Shown here: in pieces, positions 33,275-41,431 of the stretch
Position numbering within the stretch: the stretch's first letter is position 1
How the letters are laid out: each line of letters begins with the position of its first letter
Assembly: GCA_964390725.1 (NCBI GenBank)
Contig: CAYMIW010000007.1
Span: 1 to 64,000 of the forward strand
DNA: 64,000 nt
Source: JAABTH01 sp964390725
GTDB lineage: Bacteria; Bacillota; Dethiobacteria; DTU022
Reading direction: 5' to 3'
The notes under the pieces: model-generated
What the model was told of the DNA's origin: nothing
Database searches by the model: none
The model's input: only the letters and a program-made list of their open reading frames with translations
Made by a program: the position numbers and the translations under genes

Positions 33275-34195
33275 ATGAAAACAAGTTTGGCAGATGATCA
33301 ACAGGGTCGTACTGGCAACTGGTTCGGGGTTGCTGCTTATACTTTTTGGGGGATTTTGCCCTTATACTGGAAATTGCTTAACGCTGTTCCTGCTCTGGAA
33401 GTTTTACTGCACAGGATCTTATGGTCTTTTGTATTTATCTGCATTGCGGTTACGGTTATGGGTAGCTGGAAAAAGGTTTTACAGGCTGCTTCAAACCGGA
33501 AAAGGTTGATCATGATTTTTTCCTGCGGGTTCCTGGTCAGCTTAAACTGGTATATTTATATCTATGCAGTTAATTCGGATCAAGTGATTGAAGCCAGCAT
33601 GGGTTATTTCATTAACCCGCTGGTGGTTGTCCTGCTAAGCGTAACGGTTTTTAAAGAAAAGCTTGGTCGCTGGCAACTGGCGGCAATTATCCTTGCTGCT
33701 TTCGGTGTTTTAACCATGGCTTTTCAATATGGACGCATACCCTGGATAGCCCTTTTGCTAGCTGCTACTTTTGCCACATACGGGTTGCTCAAAAAAATAG
33801 TATCAATTGATCCGGTTGCCGGTTTAGTCCTGGAAACCCTGGTAGTAATGCCCCTGGCCCTGTTTTTTATTATAAGGTTGGAGATGGCAGGTGCAGGCTT
33901 TTTTTTAGGCAACCCGGGGTCTAGCTCTTTGTTCCTCATCGGCACAGGGATAGTCACTTTAATACCGCTTTTGTTTTATGCCGAGGGTATTCAGAAAACT
34001 ACTTTTTCCATGATGGGGTTTTTACAGTATATTGCCCCCTCTATAAACCTTTTACTGGGCATACTTGTTTTTCAAGAGTATTTTTCACTGCCCTACTTTA
34101 TCAGTTTCTGTTTCATCTGGGCGGGTTTGGCTATTTTTACCCTGGCCAATACAGGTTTCCTGAAAGAAAAAATCCAGGTCCAGGTTGGCAAATAG
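33275..34195 (+). CDS. rarD: RarD-type EamA transporter
   Basis: A 306-residue inner-membrane protein with about ten hydrophobic segments. GVAAYTFWGILPLYWKLL at the N-terminus, EVLLHRILWSF and GYFINPLVVVLL match the RarD branch of the drug/metabolite transporter family. Substrate unknown. GGGTGA precedes the ATG. It is bounded by a terminator upstream and the B12 promoter downstream, so it is transcribed alone or by read-through. Confidence 0.92.
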   Translation: MKTSLADDQQGRTGNWFGVAAYTFWGILPLYWKLLNAVPALEVLLHRILWSFVFICIAVTVMGSWKKVLQAASNRKRLIMIFSCGFLVSLNWYIYIYAVNSDQVIEASMGYFINPLVVVLLSVTVFKEKLGRWQLAAIILAAFGVLTMAFQYGRIPWIALLLAATFATYGLLKKIVSIDPVAGLVLETLVVMPLALFFIIRLEMAGAGFFLGNPGSSSLFLIGTGIVTLIPLLFYAEGIQKTTFSMMGFLQYIAPSINLLLGILVFQEYFSLPYFISFCFIWAGLAIFTLANTGFLKEKIQVQVGK

Positions 34196-34211
34196 ATAAA
34201 AGCATAACCGG

Positions 34212-34240
34212 TGGACATTATCAACCCGGGATGCTATAAT
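34212..34240 (+). promoter_or_regulatory. Sigma-A promoter of the cobalamin locus
   Basis: TGGACA (34212-34217), 17 bases and TATAAT (34235-34240). Transcription would start near 34247, a few bases before the B12 riboswitch. Confidence 0.7.
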
Positions 34241-34257
34241 ATCAGCGTTAATTGAAT

Positions 34258-34420
34258 ATAAGTCTGTCGGGTGTCATATGACTTAAAAGGGAAGCCGGTT
34301 GAAAGCCGGCGCGGTCCCGCCACTGTATGTGGGAAGCATCTTCCGGAAGCCACTGGCGTTAGTCTGGGAAGGCGGAGGGTGCAGTGAACACAAGCCAGGA
34401 GACCTGCCCGCCAGCACGCT
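34258..34420 (+). promoter_or_regulatory. Cobalamin (B12) riboswitch
   Basis: The aptamer carries the expected blocks: AAAAGGGAAGCCGGT, AAGCCGGCGCGGTCCCGCC, the CCACTGTA segment, GCCACTGG, GGGAAGGCGG and the B12 box AGCCAGGAGACCTGCC at 34393-34408. Boundaries are approximate. A hairpin terminator follows at 34455, so adenosylcobalamin binding probably stops transcription before btuF. It controls the uptake genes and perhaps the whole 34542-45425 run. Confidence 0.95.
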
Positions 34421-34454
34421 TGTTCCCTTCGGGCGAAAGGATGAGGCGGGGTAT

Positions 34455-34482
34455 AAACCACGTGTTACCGTGGTTTTTGTTT
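34455..34482 (+). terminator. Riboswitch expression-platform terminator
   Basis: AAACCACG (34455-34462), a six-base loop and CGTGGTTT (34469-34476) are followed by TTGTTTATTTT. It lies between the aptamer and the btuF ribosome-binding site. A CCCGCC at 34407 could pair with GCGGG at 34446, which may be part of the switch. Confidence 0.8.
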
Positions 34483-34541
34483 ATTTTCTCCACCTTTCTC
34501 ATTTTAAAAGGGATAATATATCATGGAGGAGAGTTATTAAA

Positions 34542-35498
34542 ATGATCCTGAAAAGATTATCCGTTTTTAATGTTTTACTGGTGCTGGTTATTTTTTCTTT
34601 AATGGTTTTTGGATGCGAAAGCAGTGGTGAGTTAAACAGTAATGAAGAAATTAATGAAGAACCGGATGCAGGTGAAGTAACGGTTACGGACCAAATGGGT
34701 CGCGAGGTAACCTTTACAACTGTACCGCAACGAATAATCTCACTTTCACCAAGTAATACTGAAGTAGCATTTGCCTTGGATCTTTCCGACCGTATCGTTG
34801 GTGTTACCGAATACTGCAATTATCCTCCTGAGGCTCAGGATAGAGAAATCGTTGGTGGGTTTTCTACTCCAAACCTGGAAAAAATACTGGAGCTTGAACC
34901 GGATCTGGTTATAGCTTCTACAATTCATGTTGAAGAGGTGCCGAGGTTGGAAGAACTGGGTATTCCGGTTCTGGTCATAGAATCGGTAACCCTTGTTGAT
35001 CTCTTTACAAGTATTTCCCTCGTTTCCGAAGTAACCGGTGTCTCTGATAATGGAGAAGAATTAATTACATCGATGCAGGAGAGAATTGCTGCTGTGGAAG
35101 CGGTAGTCAGTCAGATTCCGGAAACAGATAAACTAAAAGTTTACTACGAAGTTTATTCAGATCCGCTAATGAGTGCCGGCAGTAATGCTTTTGTTAATGA
35201 AATAATAACCCTTTCCGGTGGTGTTAATATTTTTGGGGAGATAAACGAAAGCTATCCCCAAATCAGCGCGGAGGTAGTCGCTGAAAGATTGCCTGATATA
35301 ATTTTGTATCCCGATTATCATGGTACTGCCGATCTTATGGAAGAGTCTATGGCTGCACGGCCGGGTTGGGAAAATATACCTGCTGTTGTTAATGGGGAGA
35401 TTTATGCGATTTCTGATGATACCTTTGCCCGTCCCGGACCAAGGATAGTCGAAGCTATTGAAGATGCGGCCAGGTTATTCTATCCCGATCTGTTTTAA
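34542..35498 (+). CDS. btuF: Cobalamin ABC transporter substrate-binding lipoprotein
   Basis: A 318-residue lipoprotein anchored at the outer face of the membrane. The signal peptide ends in a lipobox VFGC (Cys25). The helical-backbone substrate-binding fold follows: VTVTDQMGREVTF, IISLSPSNTEVAFAL, VVGGFSTPNLEKIL-like VGGFSTPNLEKILELEPDLV, and a C-terminal GPRIVEAIEDAARLFYPD. The riboswitch upstream makes cobalamin or cobinamide the likely ligand. ATG 34542 follows GGAGGAG; the frame stays open through the riboswitch, but that part is RNA, not protein. Confidence 0.93.
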   Translation: MILKRLSVFNVLLVLVIFSLMVFGCESSGELNSNEEINEEPDAGEVTVTDQMGREVTFTTVPQRIISLSPSNTEVAFALDLSDRIVGVTEYCNYPPEAQDREIVGGFSTPNLEKILELEPDLVIASTIHVEEVPRLEELGIPVLVIESVTLVDLFTSISLVSEVTGVSDNGEELITSMQERIAAVEAVVSQIPETDKLKVYYEVYSDPLMSAGSNAFVNEIITLSGGVNIFGEINESYPQISAEVVAERLPDIILYPDYHGTADLMEESMAARPGWENIPAVVNGEIYAISDDTFARPGPRIVEAIEDAARLFYPDLF

Positions 35499-35558
35499 CC
35501 AGTATGGGTAACTGTTCTGTTATTTTACGCAACAACTATAAAAGCATGGTTATTAATT

Positions 35559-36644
35559 ATGAATAGTAAGCTGAAAAAAAACTCATCCATAGCACGTATT
35601 TTAACAAAACCTGTTTTCATGGGTCTTTTGCTGTTGCTGCTTGTGATTGTTATGGCTGCGGGAATGGTCTGGGGGGCAGTCTCCCTGGGCTGGAAAAATA
35701 TTCTTGTAATTCTTCTCGACGCTTTTCCTTTTTACCATTCTGAGGCAGCAGAAGCAGTAGGGCAGGTTTATAAGGATATCCTTCTACAGATCAGGGTGCC
35801 CCGGGTCCTGATGGCTGCGGCAGTTGGCAGTTCGCTGGCCGTGTCCGGTGCGGTATTCCAGGGACTATTTCGTAACCCTATGGCTGAACCATATGTTATC
35901 GGGGTATCATCCGGCTCAGCACTGGGTGCTGTAGTAGCTATGCTTGGTGGGTTTACAATAGCAGGAAGTGGATATGGTATTGTCCCTCTCTTTGCTTTTA
36001 CAGGTGGTTTACTAACAATTATAACAGTATATTCCATGGCCAGGGTCGGCAGGGCGGTCCCGGTAATGACCCTCTTGCTGGCCGGTATTGCAATAAGTTC
36101 TTTTTTATCAGCCCTGGTATCTCTTTTAACTTATTTTGCCGGAGAAAAATTACACATGGTTGTTTTCTGGATGATGGGTGGGTTGGGTGGCGCCACCTGG
36201 CAGACAGTTAAAATAATGCTTCCTTATGTGCTGGTCGGCTTTATTATAGTCATGATGTTCTCGCGTGAACTCAATGCTATGTTGCTCGGTGAGGAAACAG
36301 CCAGCAACCTGGGAGTGGATACTGAAAAAGTAAAGAAAATATTACTTGTTGGTGCTTCCATGCTTGTAGCGGCAGCTGTATCAACCAGTGGTATTATAGG
36401 CTTTGTCGGATTGGTTGTTCCTCATTTCATCCGGCTTGTTGCCGGACCGGATCACCGTTTTTTGCTTCCCGCATCTGCTATTCTTGGGGGAGCGCTGCTT
36501 ATTGCTACAGACACCCTGGCCAGGGTAATCATAGCCCCGACAGAGCTCCCGGTCGGTATAATCACATCAATAATCGGGGCTCCAATGTTTATTTACCTTC
36601 TCAAAAAAAGAAGAAAACTACGTTATTTTGGCGGGGGAGGGTAA
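35559..36644 (+). CDS. btuC: Cobalamin ABC transporter permease
   Basis: A 361-residue FecCD/BtuC permease with about ten membrane segments. RVPRVLMAAAVGSSLAVSG, NPMAEPYVIGVSSGSALGA and GLVVPHFIRL are the family landmarks. It forms the pore with BtuF as donor and the ATPase at 36648. The ATG at 35559 has a poor ribosome-binding site. The upstream gap is 60 bases. Confidence 0.95.
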   Translation: MNSKLKKNSSIARILTKPVFMGLLLLLLVIVMAAGMVWGAVSLGWKNILVILLDAFPFYHSEAAEAVGQVYKDILLQIRVPRVLMAAAVGSSLAVSGAVFQGLFRNPMAEPYVIGVSSGSALGAVVAMLGGFTIAGSGYGIVPLFAFTGGLLTIITVYSMARVGRAVPVMTLLLAGIAISSFLSALVSLLTYFAGEKLHMVVFWMMGGLGGATWQTVKIMLPYVLVGFIIVMMFSRELNAMLLGEETASNLGVDTEKVKKILLVGASMLVAAAVSTSGIIGFVGLVVPHFIRLVAGPDHRFLLPASAILGGALLIATDTLARVIIAPTELPVGIITSIIGAPMFIYLLKKRRKLRYFGGGG

Positions 36645-36647
36645 ACT

Positions 36648-37928
36648 TTGGGCCTTGAAATTCAGGTAAACGACTTAAAATTAACATATGACACAGAGCC
36701 AATACTTGATGGAACTGAATTCAAGGTTGAGCGGGGAGATCTTGTTGCTCTTCTTGGAGCAAACGGTGCCGGGAAATCAACCCTCTTGCGCTGTATAAGC
36801 CGTATTCTTCAACCAGATGCCGGTCATATACTAATTGACGGGCAGGAATTAAAAGAATTCAACAACAGGGAAACGGCCCGCCTGATGGCTGTAGTTCCCC
36901 AGGAAACTACAGCCGACTTTGATTTCACCGTTGAAGATATCGTGATGATGGGACGCTTTCCCTATTTGCACCGATTCAAAAAAGAAAGTGACAACGACCT
37001 TGAAATTGTCAGGCAGTCTATGGAAATGACCGGGGTTTCACACCTGGCTGATCGTTCAATTGCTGCTTTAAGCGGTGGTGAAAAACAGCGGGTGGTAATG
37101 GCCAGGGCTGTAGCACAGCAGCCAAGGATTTTACTGCTTGATGAACCAACGGCCAATCTGGATATAGGTTACCAATCCATGCTGCTTGAATTAGCTGCCC
37201 GCCTGAATAAGGAAGAGCAGGTTACCGTAATTGCGGCAATTCATGATATAAACCTTGCCGTGCATCATTTCAACCGCTTTATCCTGCTGGCAGAAGGGCG
37301 GGTGCTTGCTGCCGGACGGGCAGAAGAAGTTATCACGGCTGACAATATAAAAAAATCATATGGTGTTCAGGCATCTATCTTCCGTCACCCCCTGCACGGG
37401 GTTTTACAGGTAAGTGTGATCAATAATCGCAGATCTCATAATAAATCAGGGTCAAAGCGTGTTCATGTTATCGGTGGTGGTGAAGAAGCTCTACCAACTC
37501 TTGAGCTTTTAAGCCAGAAAGGGTTTAATCTTTCTGTCGGTCCCGTTTCTTCACAGGATAGCGGCTGCCGGTTTGCCCATTTTCATGGGCTTCCTGTTAT
37601 AATTGTTCCGCCTTTTACCACCATGAACAGTGATCATCGCAGCGAACATCTCAGGTTACTGCGCCAGGCTGAACTGATCGTTATTCCACCCATTCCTTTT
37701 GGTGAAGGAAACCTGCCAATTTTTGAAGAGGTGGATATTGTTTTGGATGAAGGGAAGACTGTCTGCCTTATTGACCCGGAAAAGATTGAAAGCCGTGACT
37801 ACAGTGCTGGTAAAGCGAAACAGGTTATGCGCTGCCTGATTGATAAAGGCGCTGTTGCCCTGAAAGATATTGAAGAGCTGGAAAGTTATTTGTCCATGAA
37901 TCACGGTGGAGGCGATGAAATTGGCTGA
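36648..37928 (+). CDS. btuD: Cobalamin ABC transporter ATPase with extra C-terminal domain
   Basis: A 426-residue protein. Residues 1-255 are an ABC ATPase of the FepC/BtuD type: GANGAGKSTLL, LSGGEKQRVVMA and ILLLDEPTAN. Residues about 262-420 form an added alpha/beta domain beginning KRVHVIGGGEEALP, with a P-P-x-x repeat region (VIPPIPFGEGN). I recall similar tails on such ATPases from other anaerobes but no established function. TTG 36648 is seven bases after GGGGGAGGG and three bases after the permease stop. CobU starts inside its last codons. Confidence 0.92.
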   Translation: MGLEIQVNDLKLTYDTEPILDGTEFKVERGDLVALLGANGAGKSTLLRCISRILQPDAGHILIDGQELKEFNNRETARLMAVVPQETTADFDFTVEDIVMMGRFPYLHRFKKESDNDLEIVRQSMEMTGVSHLADRSIAALSGGEKQRVVMARAVAQQPRILLLDEPTANLDIGYQSMLLELAARLNKEEQVTVIAAIHDINLAVHHFNRFILLAEGRVLAAGRAEEVITADNIKKSYGVQASIFRHPLHGVLQVSVINNRRSHNKSGSKRVHVIGGGEEALPTLELLSQKGFNLSVGPVSSQDSGCRFAHFHGLPVIIVPPFTTMNSDHRSEHLRLLRQAELIVIPPIPFGEGNLPIFEEVDIVLDEGKTVCLIDPEKIESRDYSAGKAKQVMRCLIDKGAVALKDIEELESYLSMNHGGGDEIG

Positions 37929-38517
37929 TTTGGAAAGAGGTTCAATAGTTCTGGTAACCGGGGGAGTGCGCAGCGGGAAGAGCACATTTGCTGAAAAACT
38001 TGCCCTTGACAGTGGTAAGGAGTTAATTTACCTGGCTACAGCCGGGGTGGAAGATGAAGAAATGCTTGAAAGAGTCAAACATCACCAGCGTAATCGATCG
38101 TCCTTATTTAAAACTATCGAAGAAGCATTAAAACCCCACTTGGTTCTTGATCAAGAAAGTAGTCCCGGGAAACTAATTCTGGTTGACTGCCTGACCATGC
38201 TAATAACGAACCTTTTTATGAAGGATATTGACAGCAATGGTGCGGTAAGAGATGGTGAAGATATTTATGCTGATGAAGCCCTCCTCGAAGAGGCGGCAGA
38301 GCGCACCCTTGACTATATAAGGTTTTTCAGGGACAGGGCAACTGCTTGTCAGGCCGATCTGATTATTGTAACCAATGAAGTGGGTATGGGTGTTGTCCCC
38401 AATTACCCGGTTGGCAGGGTTTTCAGGGATTTGGCCGGACGCGCAAACCAGGTTCTCGCTACTGCTGCCGATCAGGTATGGATGGTAGTCTGCGGATTGC
38501 CACAACAGTTTAAATAA
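37915..38517 (+). CDS. cobU: Adenosylcobinamide kinase / guanylyltransferase
   Basis: About 200 residues. It phosphorylates adenosylcobinamide and transfers GMP to it in nucleotide-loop assembly. The P-loop is GGVRSGKSTFAE; HHQRNR carries the guanylylated His region; DCLTMLITN and TNEVGMGVVP are further family motifs. The start is uncertain: ATG 37915 overlaps the BtuD gene by 14 bases but lies only two bases from GGAGG, while TTG 37921 in the same frame has eight-base spacing. Confidence 0.95.
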   Translation: MKLADLERGSIVLVTGGVRSGKSTFAEKLALDSGKELIYLATAGVEDEEMLERVKHHQRNRSSLFKTIEEALKPHLVLDQESSPGKLILVDCLTMLITNLFMKDIDSNGAVRDGEDIYADEALLEEAAERTLDYIRFFRDRATACQADLIIVTNEVGMGVVPNYPVGRVFRDLAGRANQVLATAADQVWMVVCGLPQQFK

Positions 38518-38532
38518 TTAGGGGGAATTATC

Positions 38533-39504
38533 TTGTTCTCAACGGCTGCCCTGGTATTGGCCGGTTTATTCGACTGGCTTTTCGGGGACCCCAGATGGAT
38601 GCCGCATCCGGTTCGACTGCTCGGCAGCCTGATCAGTATCCTTGAGACAAATATAAGGAAATATTTTATAAAACCATTAACTTTAAAGATTACCGGAATA
38701 GTCATGGCACTGCTCATTTGCGGTGGGTCTGCTTTAATAGTTTTTCTTATAATAAGCATTGCTTATCGTTTCCATATTGCTGCAGGTTTTATTGCAGAAA
38801 CCTATATTTATTATATTTCGCTGGCCGGAGGAGACCTGCGTAATCATCTTCGGGGAGTTGAAGAAGCCTTGATAAAAGGGAATATTTCTGATGGCAGGGA
38901 GGCGACGGCTATGTTGGTCAGCCGTGATACAGATAACTTAGATCAGCAAGATCTGGCCAGGGCAGCCCTGGAAAGCCTTTATGAAAACAGTTCGGACGGT
39001 CTTGTCGCCCCGCTTTTTTATGCCGCACTTGCCGGTCCGGCAGGAATTGTTTTCTATAAGGCTGCCAGTACTCTTGATTCTATGGTAGGTTATAAAAACA
39101 GTGCTTATTATTACCTGGGCTGGTTTTCAGCCAAACTTGACGATCTGCTGAATTATTTACCGGCCAGACTTACTGCTATATTAATCATAGTGGTGGGTTG
39201 CGGGAGTGGTAAATCTATGAGTGCATTCAGAGTATTGAAGAATAATCATAACAAACATGACAGTCCGAACAGCGCCTGGCCTGAGGCTGCGGCTGCGGGA
39301 ATTATGGATGTAAGATTCGGTGGCCCTGATTATTACGGGGGCAGATTGGTTGAACATGCTTTGATCAACCCGGGTGGTAAAATTGTTACACCTTCCATGA
39401 TCAGGCCGGGGTTATATCTTTATTACAGGACAGTTTTGTTAGCTTATCTGATCATGATTACAGTTGCCTGGTTGCTGAGGACCCTGGAGGTGCCCATATT
39501 TTGA
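38533..39504 (+). CDS. cbiB: Adenosylcobinamide-phosphate synthase (CbiB/CobD type)
   Basis: A 323-residue membrane enzyme that joins adenosylcobyric acid to aminopropanol phosphate. LDWLFGDP-like FDWLFGDPRWMPHPVRLLG at the N-terminus, ENSSDGLVAPLFYAALAG and MVGYKNSAYYYLG are diagnostic. Start is TTG 38533 after GGGGGAA. It overlaps cobS by four bases. Confidence 0.95.
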   Translation: MFSTAALVLAGLFDWLFGDPRWMPHPVRLLGSLISILETNIRKYFIKPLTLKITGIVMALLICGGSALIVFLIISIAYRFHIAAGFIAETYIYYISLAGGDLRNHLRGVEEALIKGNISDGREATAMLVSRDTDNLDQQDLARAALESLYENSSDGLVAPLFYAALAGPAGIVFYKAASTLDSMVGYKNSAYYYLGWFSAKLDDLLNYLPARLTAILIIVVGCGSGKSMSAFRVLKNNHNKHDSPNSAWPEAAAAGIMDVRFGGPDYYGGRLVEHALINPGGKIVTPSMIRPGLYLYYRTVLLAYLIMITVAWLLRTLEVPIF

Positions 39505-40271
39505 AAAGTTATTTTCGAGCTCTGTCTTTTCTAACCATCATTCCCTACCCATTTGGCCGGATCAGTTTTGATGGCAATGATCTGGCCGTCTCGGCAGCAG
39601 CTTTTCCCCTGGCTGGGGCCACAATAGGCCTGCTTTTAGCCGGTGCTGCTCATCTACTGCTAATTATACTTCCACCCCTGCCGGCCATCATTATTCTGCT
39701 GGCATTACATTTTTTTATTACCAGGGGTTTTCACCTTGACGGGCTTGCTGATACAGCCGATGGGCTAATTGGAACATTCGATCATGATAAAGCATTCAAG
39801 GCTATGAAAGACAGTTCTATCGGTGTTATGGGAGCTACTGCAATTATTATAACTATTCTGATGAAGGTTGTTTTCCTGGCAGAGATTAATCCTGTTTTAT
39901 TGCCCCTGGTTTTTTTATTTATGCCCCTGGCAGGCAGGTGGTCAATTGTTTACGGGGGAGCCTGGTTTAAGCCCGCCCGTGAGGGAGGACTGGGGAATAT
40001 GTTTTTAAGTAACCTTAACCATTTCATTCTGTTGAAAGCTTCCCTGGGAGCCCTGGCAGCTATAGCCCTGGTATCATGGTTAATACCGGTCATACTTTTT
40101 CCAGTTGCAGTAGGTTCTGCTTCAGCCCTCTTTGCTGCCCATATTATTTCATACTATGCGTCAAAGCGGCTGGGAGGTTTAACCGGGGATATCCTTGGTG
40201 CACTGAGTGAACTTGGGGAGATGTTTTTCCTGGTTGGGTTTTTAATAATTTTTAACCTTTCCGGTATCTAA
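39501..40271 (+). CDS. cobS: Adenosylcobinamide-GDP ribazoletransferase (cobalamin synthase)
   Basis: A 256-residue membrane protein that joins adenosylcobinamide-GDP with alpha-ribazole (phosphate). The N-terminus ALSFLTIIPYPFG, the Asp-rich metal motif FHLDGLADTADGLIG and GGLTGDILGA identify the family. About six hydrophobic segments. TTG start overlaps the cbiB stop; GGAGG lies just ahead. Confidence 0.95.
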   Translation: MKSYFRALSFLTIIPYPFGRISFDGNDLAVSAAAFPLAGATIGLLLAGAAHLLLIILPPLPAIIILLALHFFITRGFHLDGLADTADGLIGTFDHDKAFKAMKDSSIGVMGATAIIITILMKVVFLAEINPVLLPLVFLFMPLAGRWSIVYGGAWFKPAREGGLGNMFLSNLNHFILLKASLGALAAIALVSWLIPVILFPVAVGSASALFAAHIISYYASKRLGGLTGDILGALSELGEMFFLVGFLIIFNLSGI

Positions 40272-40303
40272 AAAATATTTACGGCAACAGGAGAGATGAT
40301 GCG

Positions 40304-41431
40304 ATGACTAATACAAAGCTAAATGATACAGGAGGTCATGGTGGTGATCTGCTTGAAGCCCTGAAAAGGTGGCAGCCTGTCACAGGTAAATTTATTGATT
40401 TCAGCAGTAACATAAATCCTCTGGGAACTCCACCGGGCTTAATAGAACACCTGGTTGCTGTGTTACCGGAAATTGTTGCTTATCCATCTCCCCAGGCCAG
40501 GGAATTACGGGAAAAACTTGCCGGTTACTTTAACATTTCTACCGAGAGGTTAGTAATAGGAAACGGCGCTAATGATTTAATTCATCAACTGGTAAACTGG
40601 ATCAAACCCCGCAGGGTTTTAGTCCCGGCTCCGTCTTTTTCTGAATACGAAAGAGCGGCCAGATATTCAGGTGCAGCGGTAAACTATTATTACCTGCCAC
40701 CCGTAAAAAAACTTGATCTTGAAAAAATTACTGCTGAGACTGAGCAGGGAGATCTCATAATAATTTGCAACCCCAACAACCCTACTGGCCTCCTTCAACC
40801 GAGGGCAGAACTTATTAACCTGGTGGAAGGAGCGGGCAAACGTGGGGCGGTTGTAATGATTGATGAAAGTTTTATCCAGCTTACCGGCAGGCCACAGGAG
40901 AGCATGGGGGATTACTCTGCCGGGAACTTGTGGATCATAACATCTTTAACTAAAAACTGGGGATTACCGGGTCTCCGCCTAGGCTGTGCCGCTGGTCCAG
41001 TTGATTTGGTAAAACAGTTTACCCGCTGGAAAGATCCCTGGAATGTTAACTCCCTGGCCCAGGTAGCCGGAATCTATTGCTGTGAGGCCAAGGAATTTAT
41101 CAAAGATACTATTGATCTGATAAAGAGGGAGAGAGCTTACTTATTAGATGCTTTTCAAAAAACCGGTCGCTTTAAAGTATTCGAAGGGGCGGCAAATTTT
41201 CTTTTAATGAGATGTGACAGTGCAGGTTTTAAGGTTGCTCAATTCCAGGAAGATTTGGCCCGGCAGGGGGTTTTAATCCGCCGTGCAGATAATTTTAAAG
41301 GTCTGGATCATCGGTTCTTACGCATTGCCGTTAAAAACCGCTGTGACAACCAGAAACTATTGGAGGAAACAGATAACTGGTTTTCCGAAAACTTATTTTC
41401 AGGGAAAAACGGAAAAGGGGGTTTCGGTTGA
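40304..41431 (+). CDS. cobD: L-threonine-O-3-phosphate decarboxylase (CobD/CobC)
   Basis: A 375-residue PLP enzyme of the class I aminotransferase fold that makes (R)-1-amino-2-propanol phosphate for the nucleotide loop. HGGDLLEALKRW, FSSNINPLG, NPNNPTG and the PLP Lys in SLTKNWGLPGLRLG are the family marks. GGAGAG precedes the ATG. Its TGA shares a base with the CbiP start. Confidence 0.93.
   Translation: MTNTKLNDTGGHGGDLLEALKRWQPVTGKFIDFSSNINPLGTPPGLIEHLVAVLPEIVAYPSPQARELREKLAGYFNISTERLVIGNGANDLIHQLVNWIKPRRVLVPAPSFSEYERAARYSGAAVNYYYLPPVKKLDLEKITAETEQGDLIIICNPNNPTGLLQPRAELINLVEGAGKRGAVVMIDESFIQLTGRPQESMGDYSAGNLWIITSLTKNWGLPGLRLGCAAGPVDLVKQFTRWKDPWNVNSLAQVAGIYCCEAKEFIKDTIDLIKRERAYLLDAFQKTGRFKVFEGAANFLLMRCDSAGFKVAQFQEDLARQGVLIRRADNFKGLDHRFLRIAVKNRCDNQKLLEETDNWFSENLFSGKNGKGGFG

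Noticed and set aside
34299..34541. N-terminal extension of btuF reading through the leader
   Set aside because: This stretch is the B12 riboswitch and its terminator; ATG 34542 has its own ribosome-binding site and begins a lipoprotein signal peptide.
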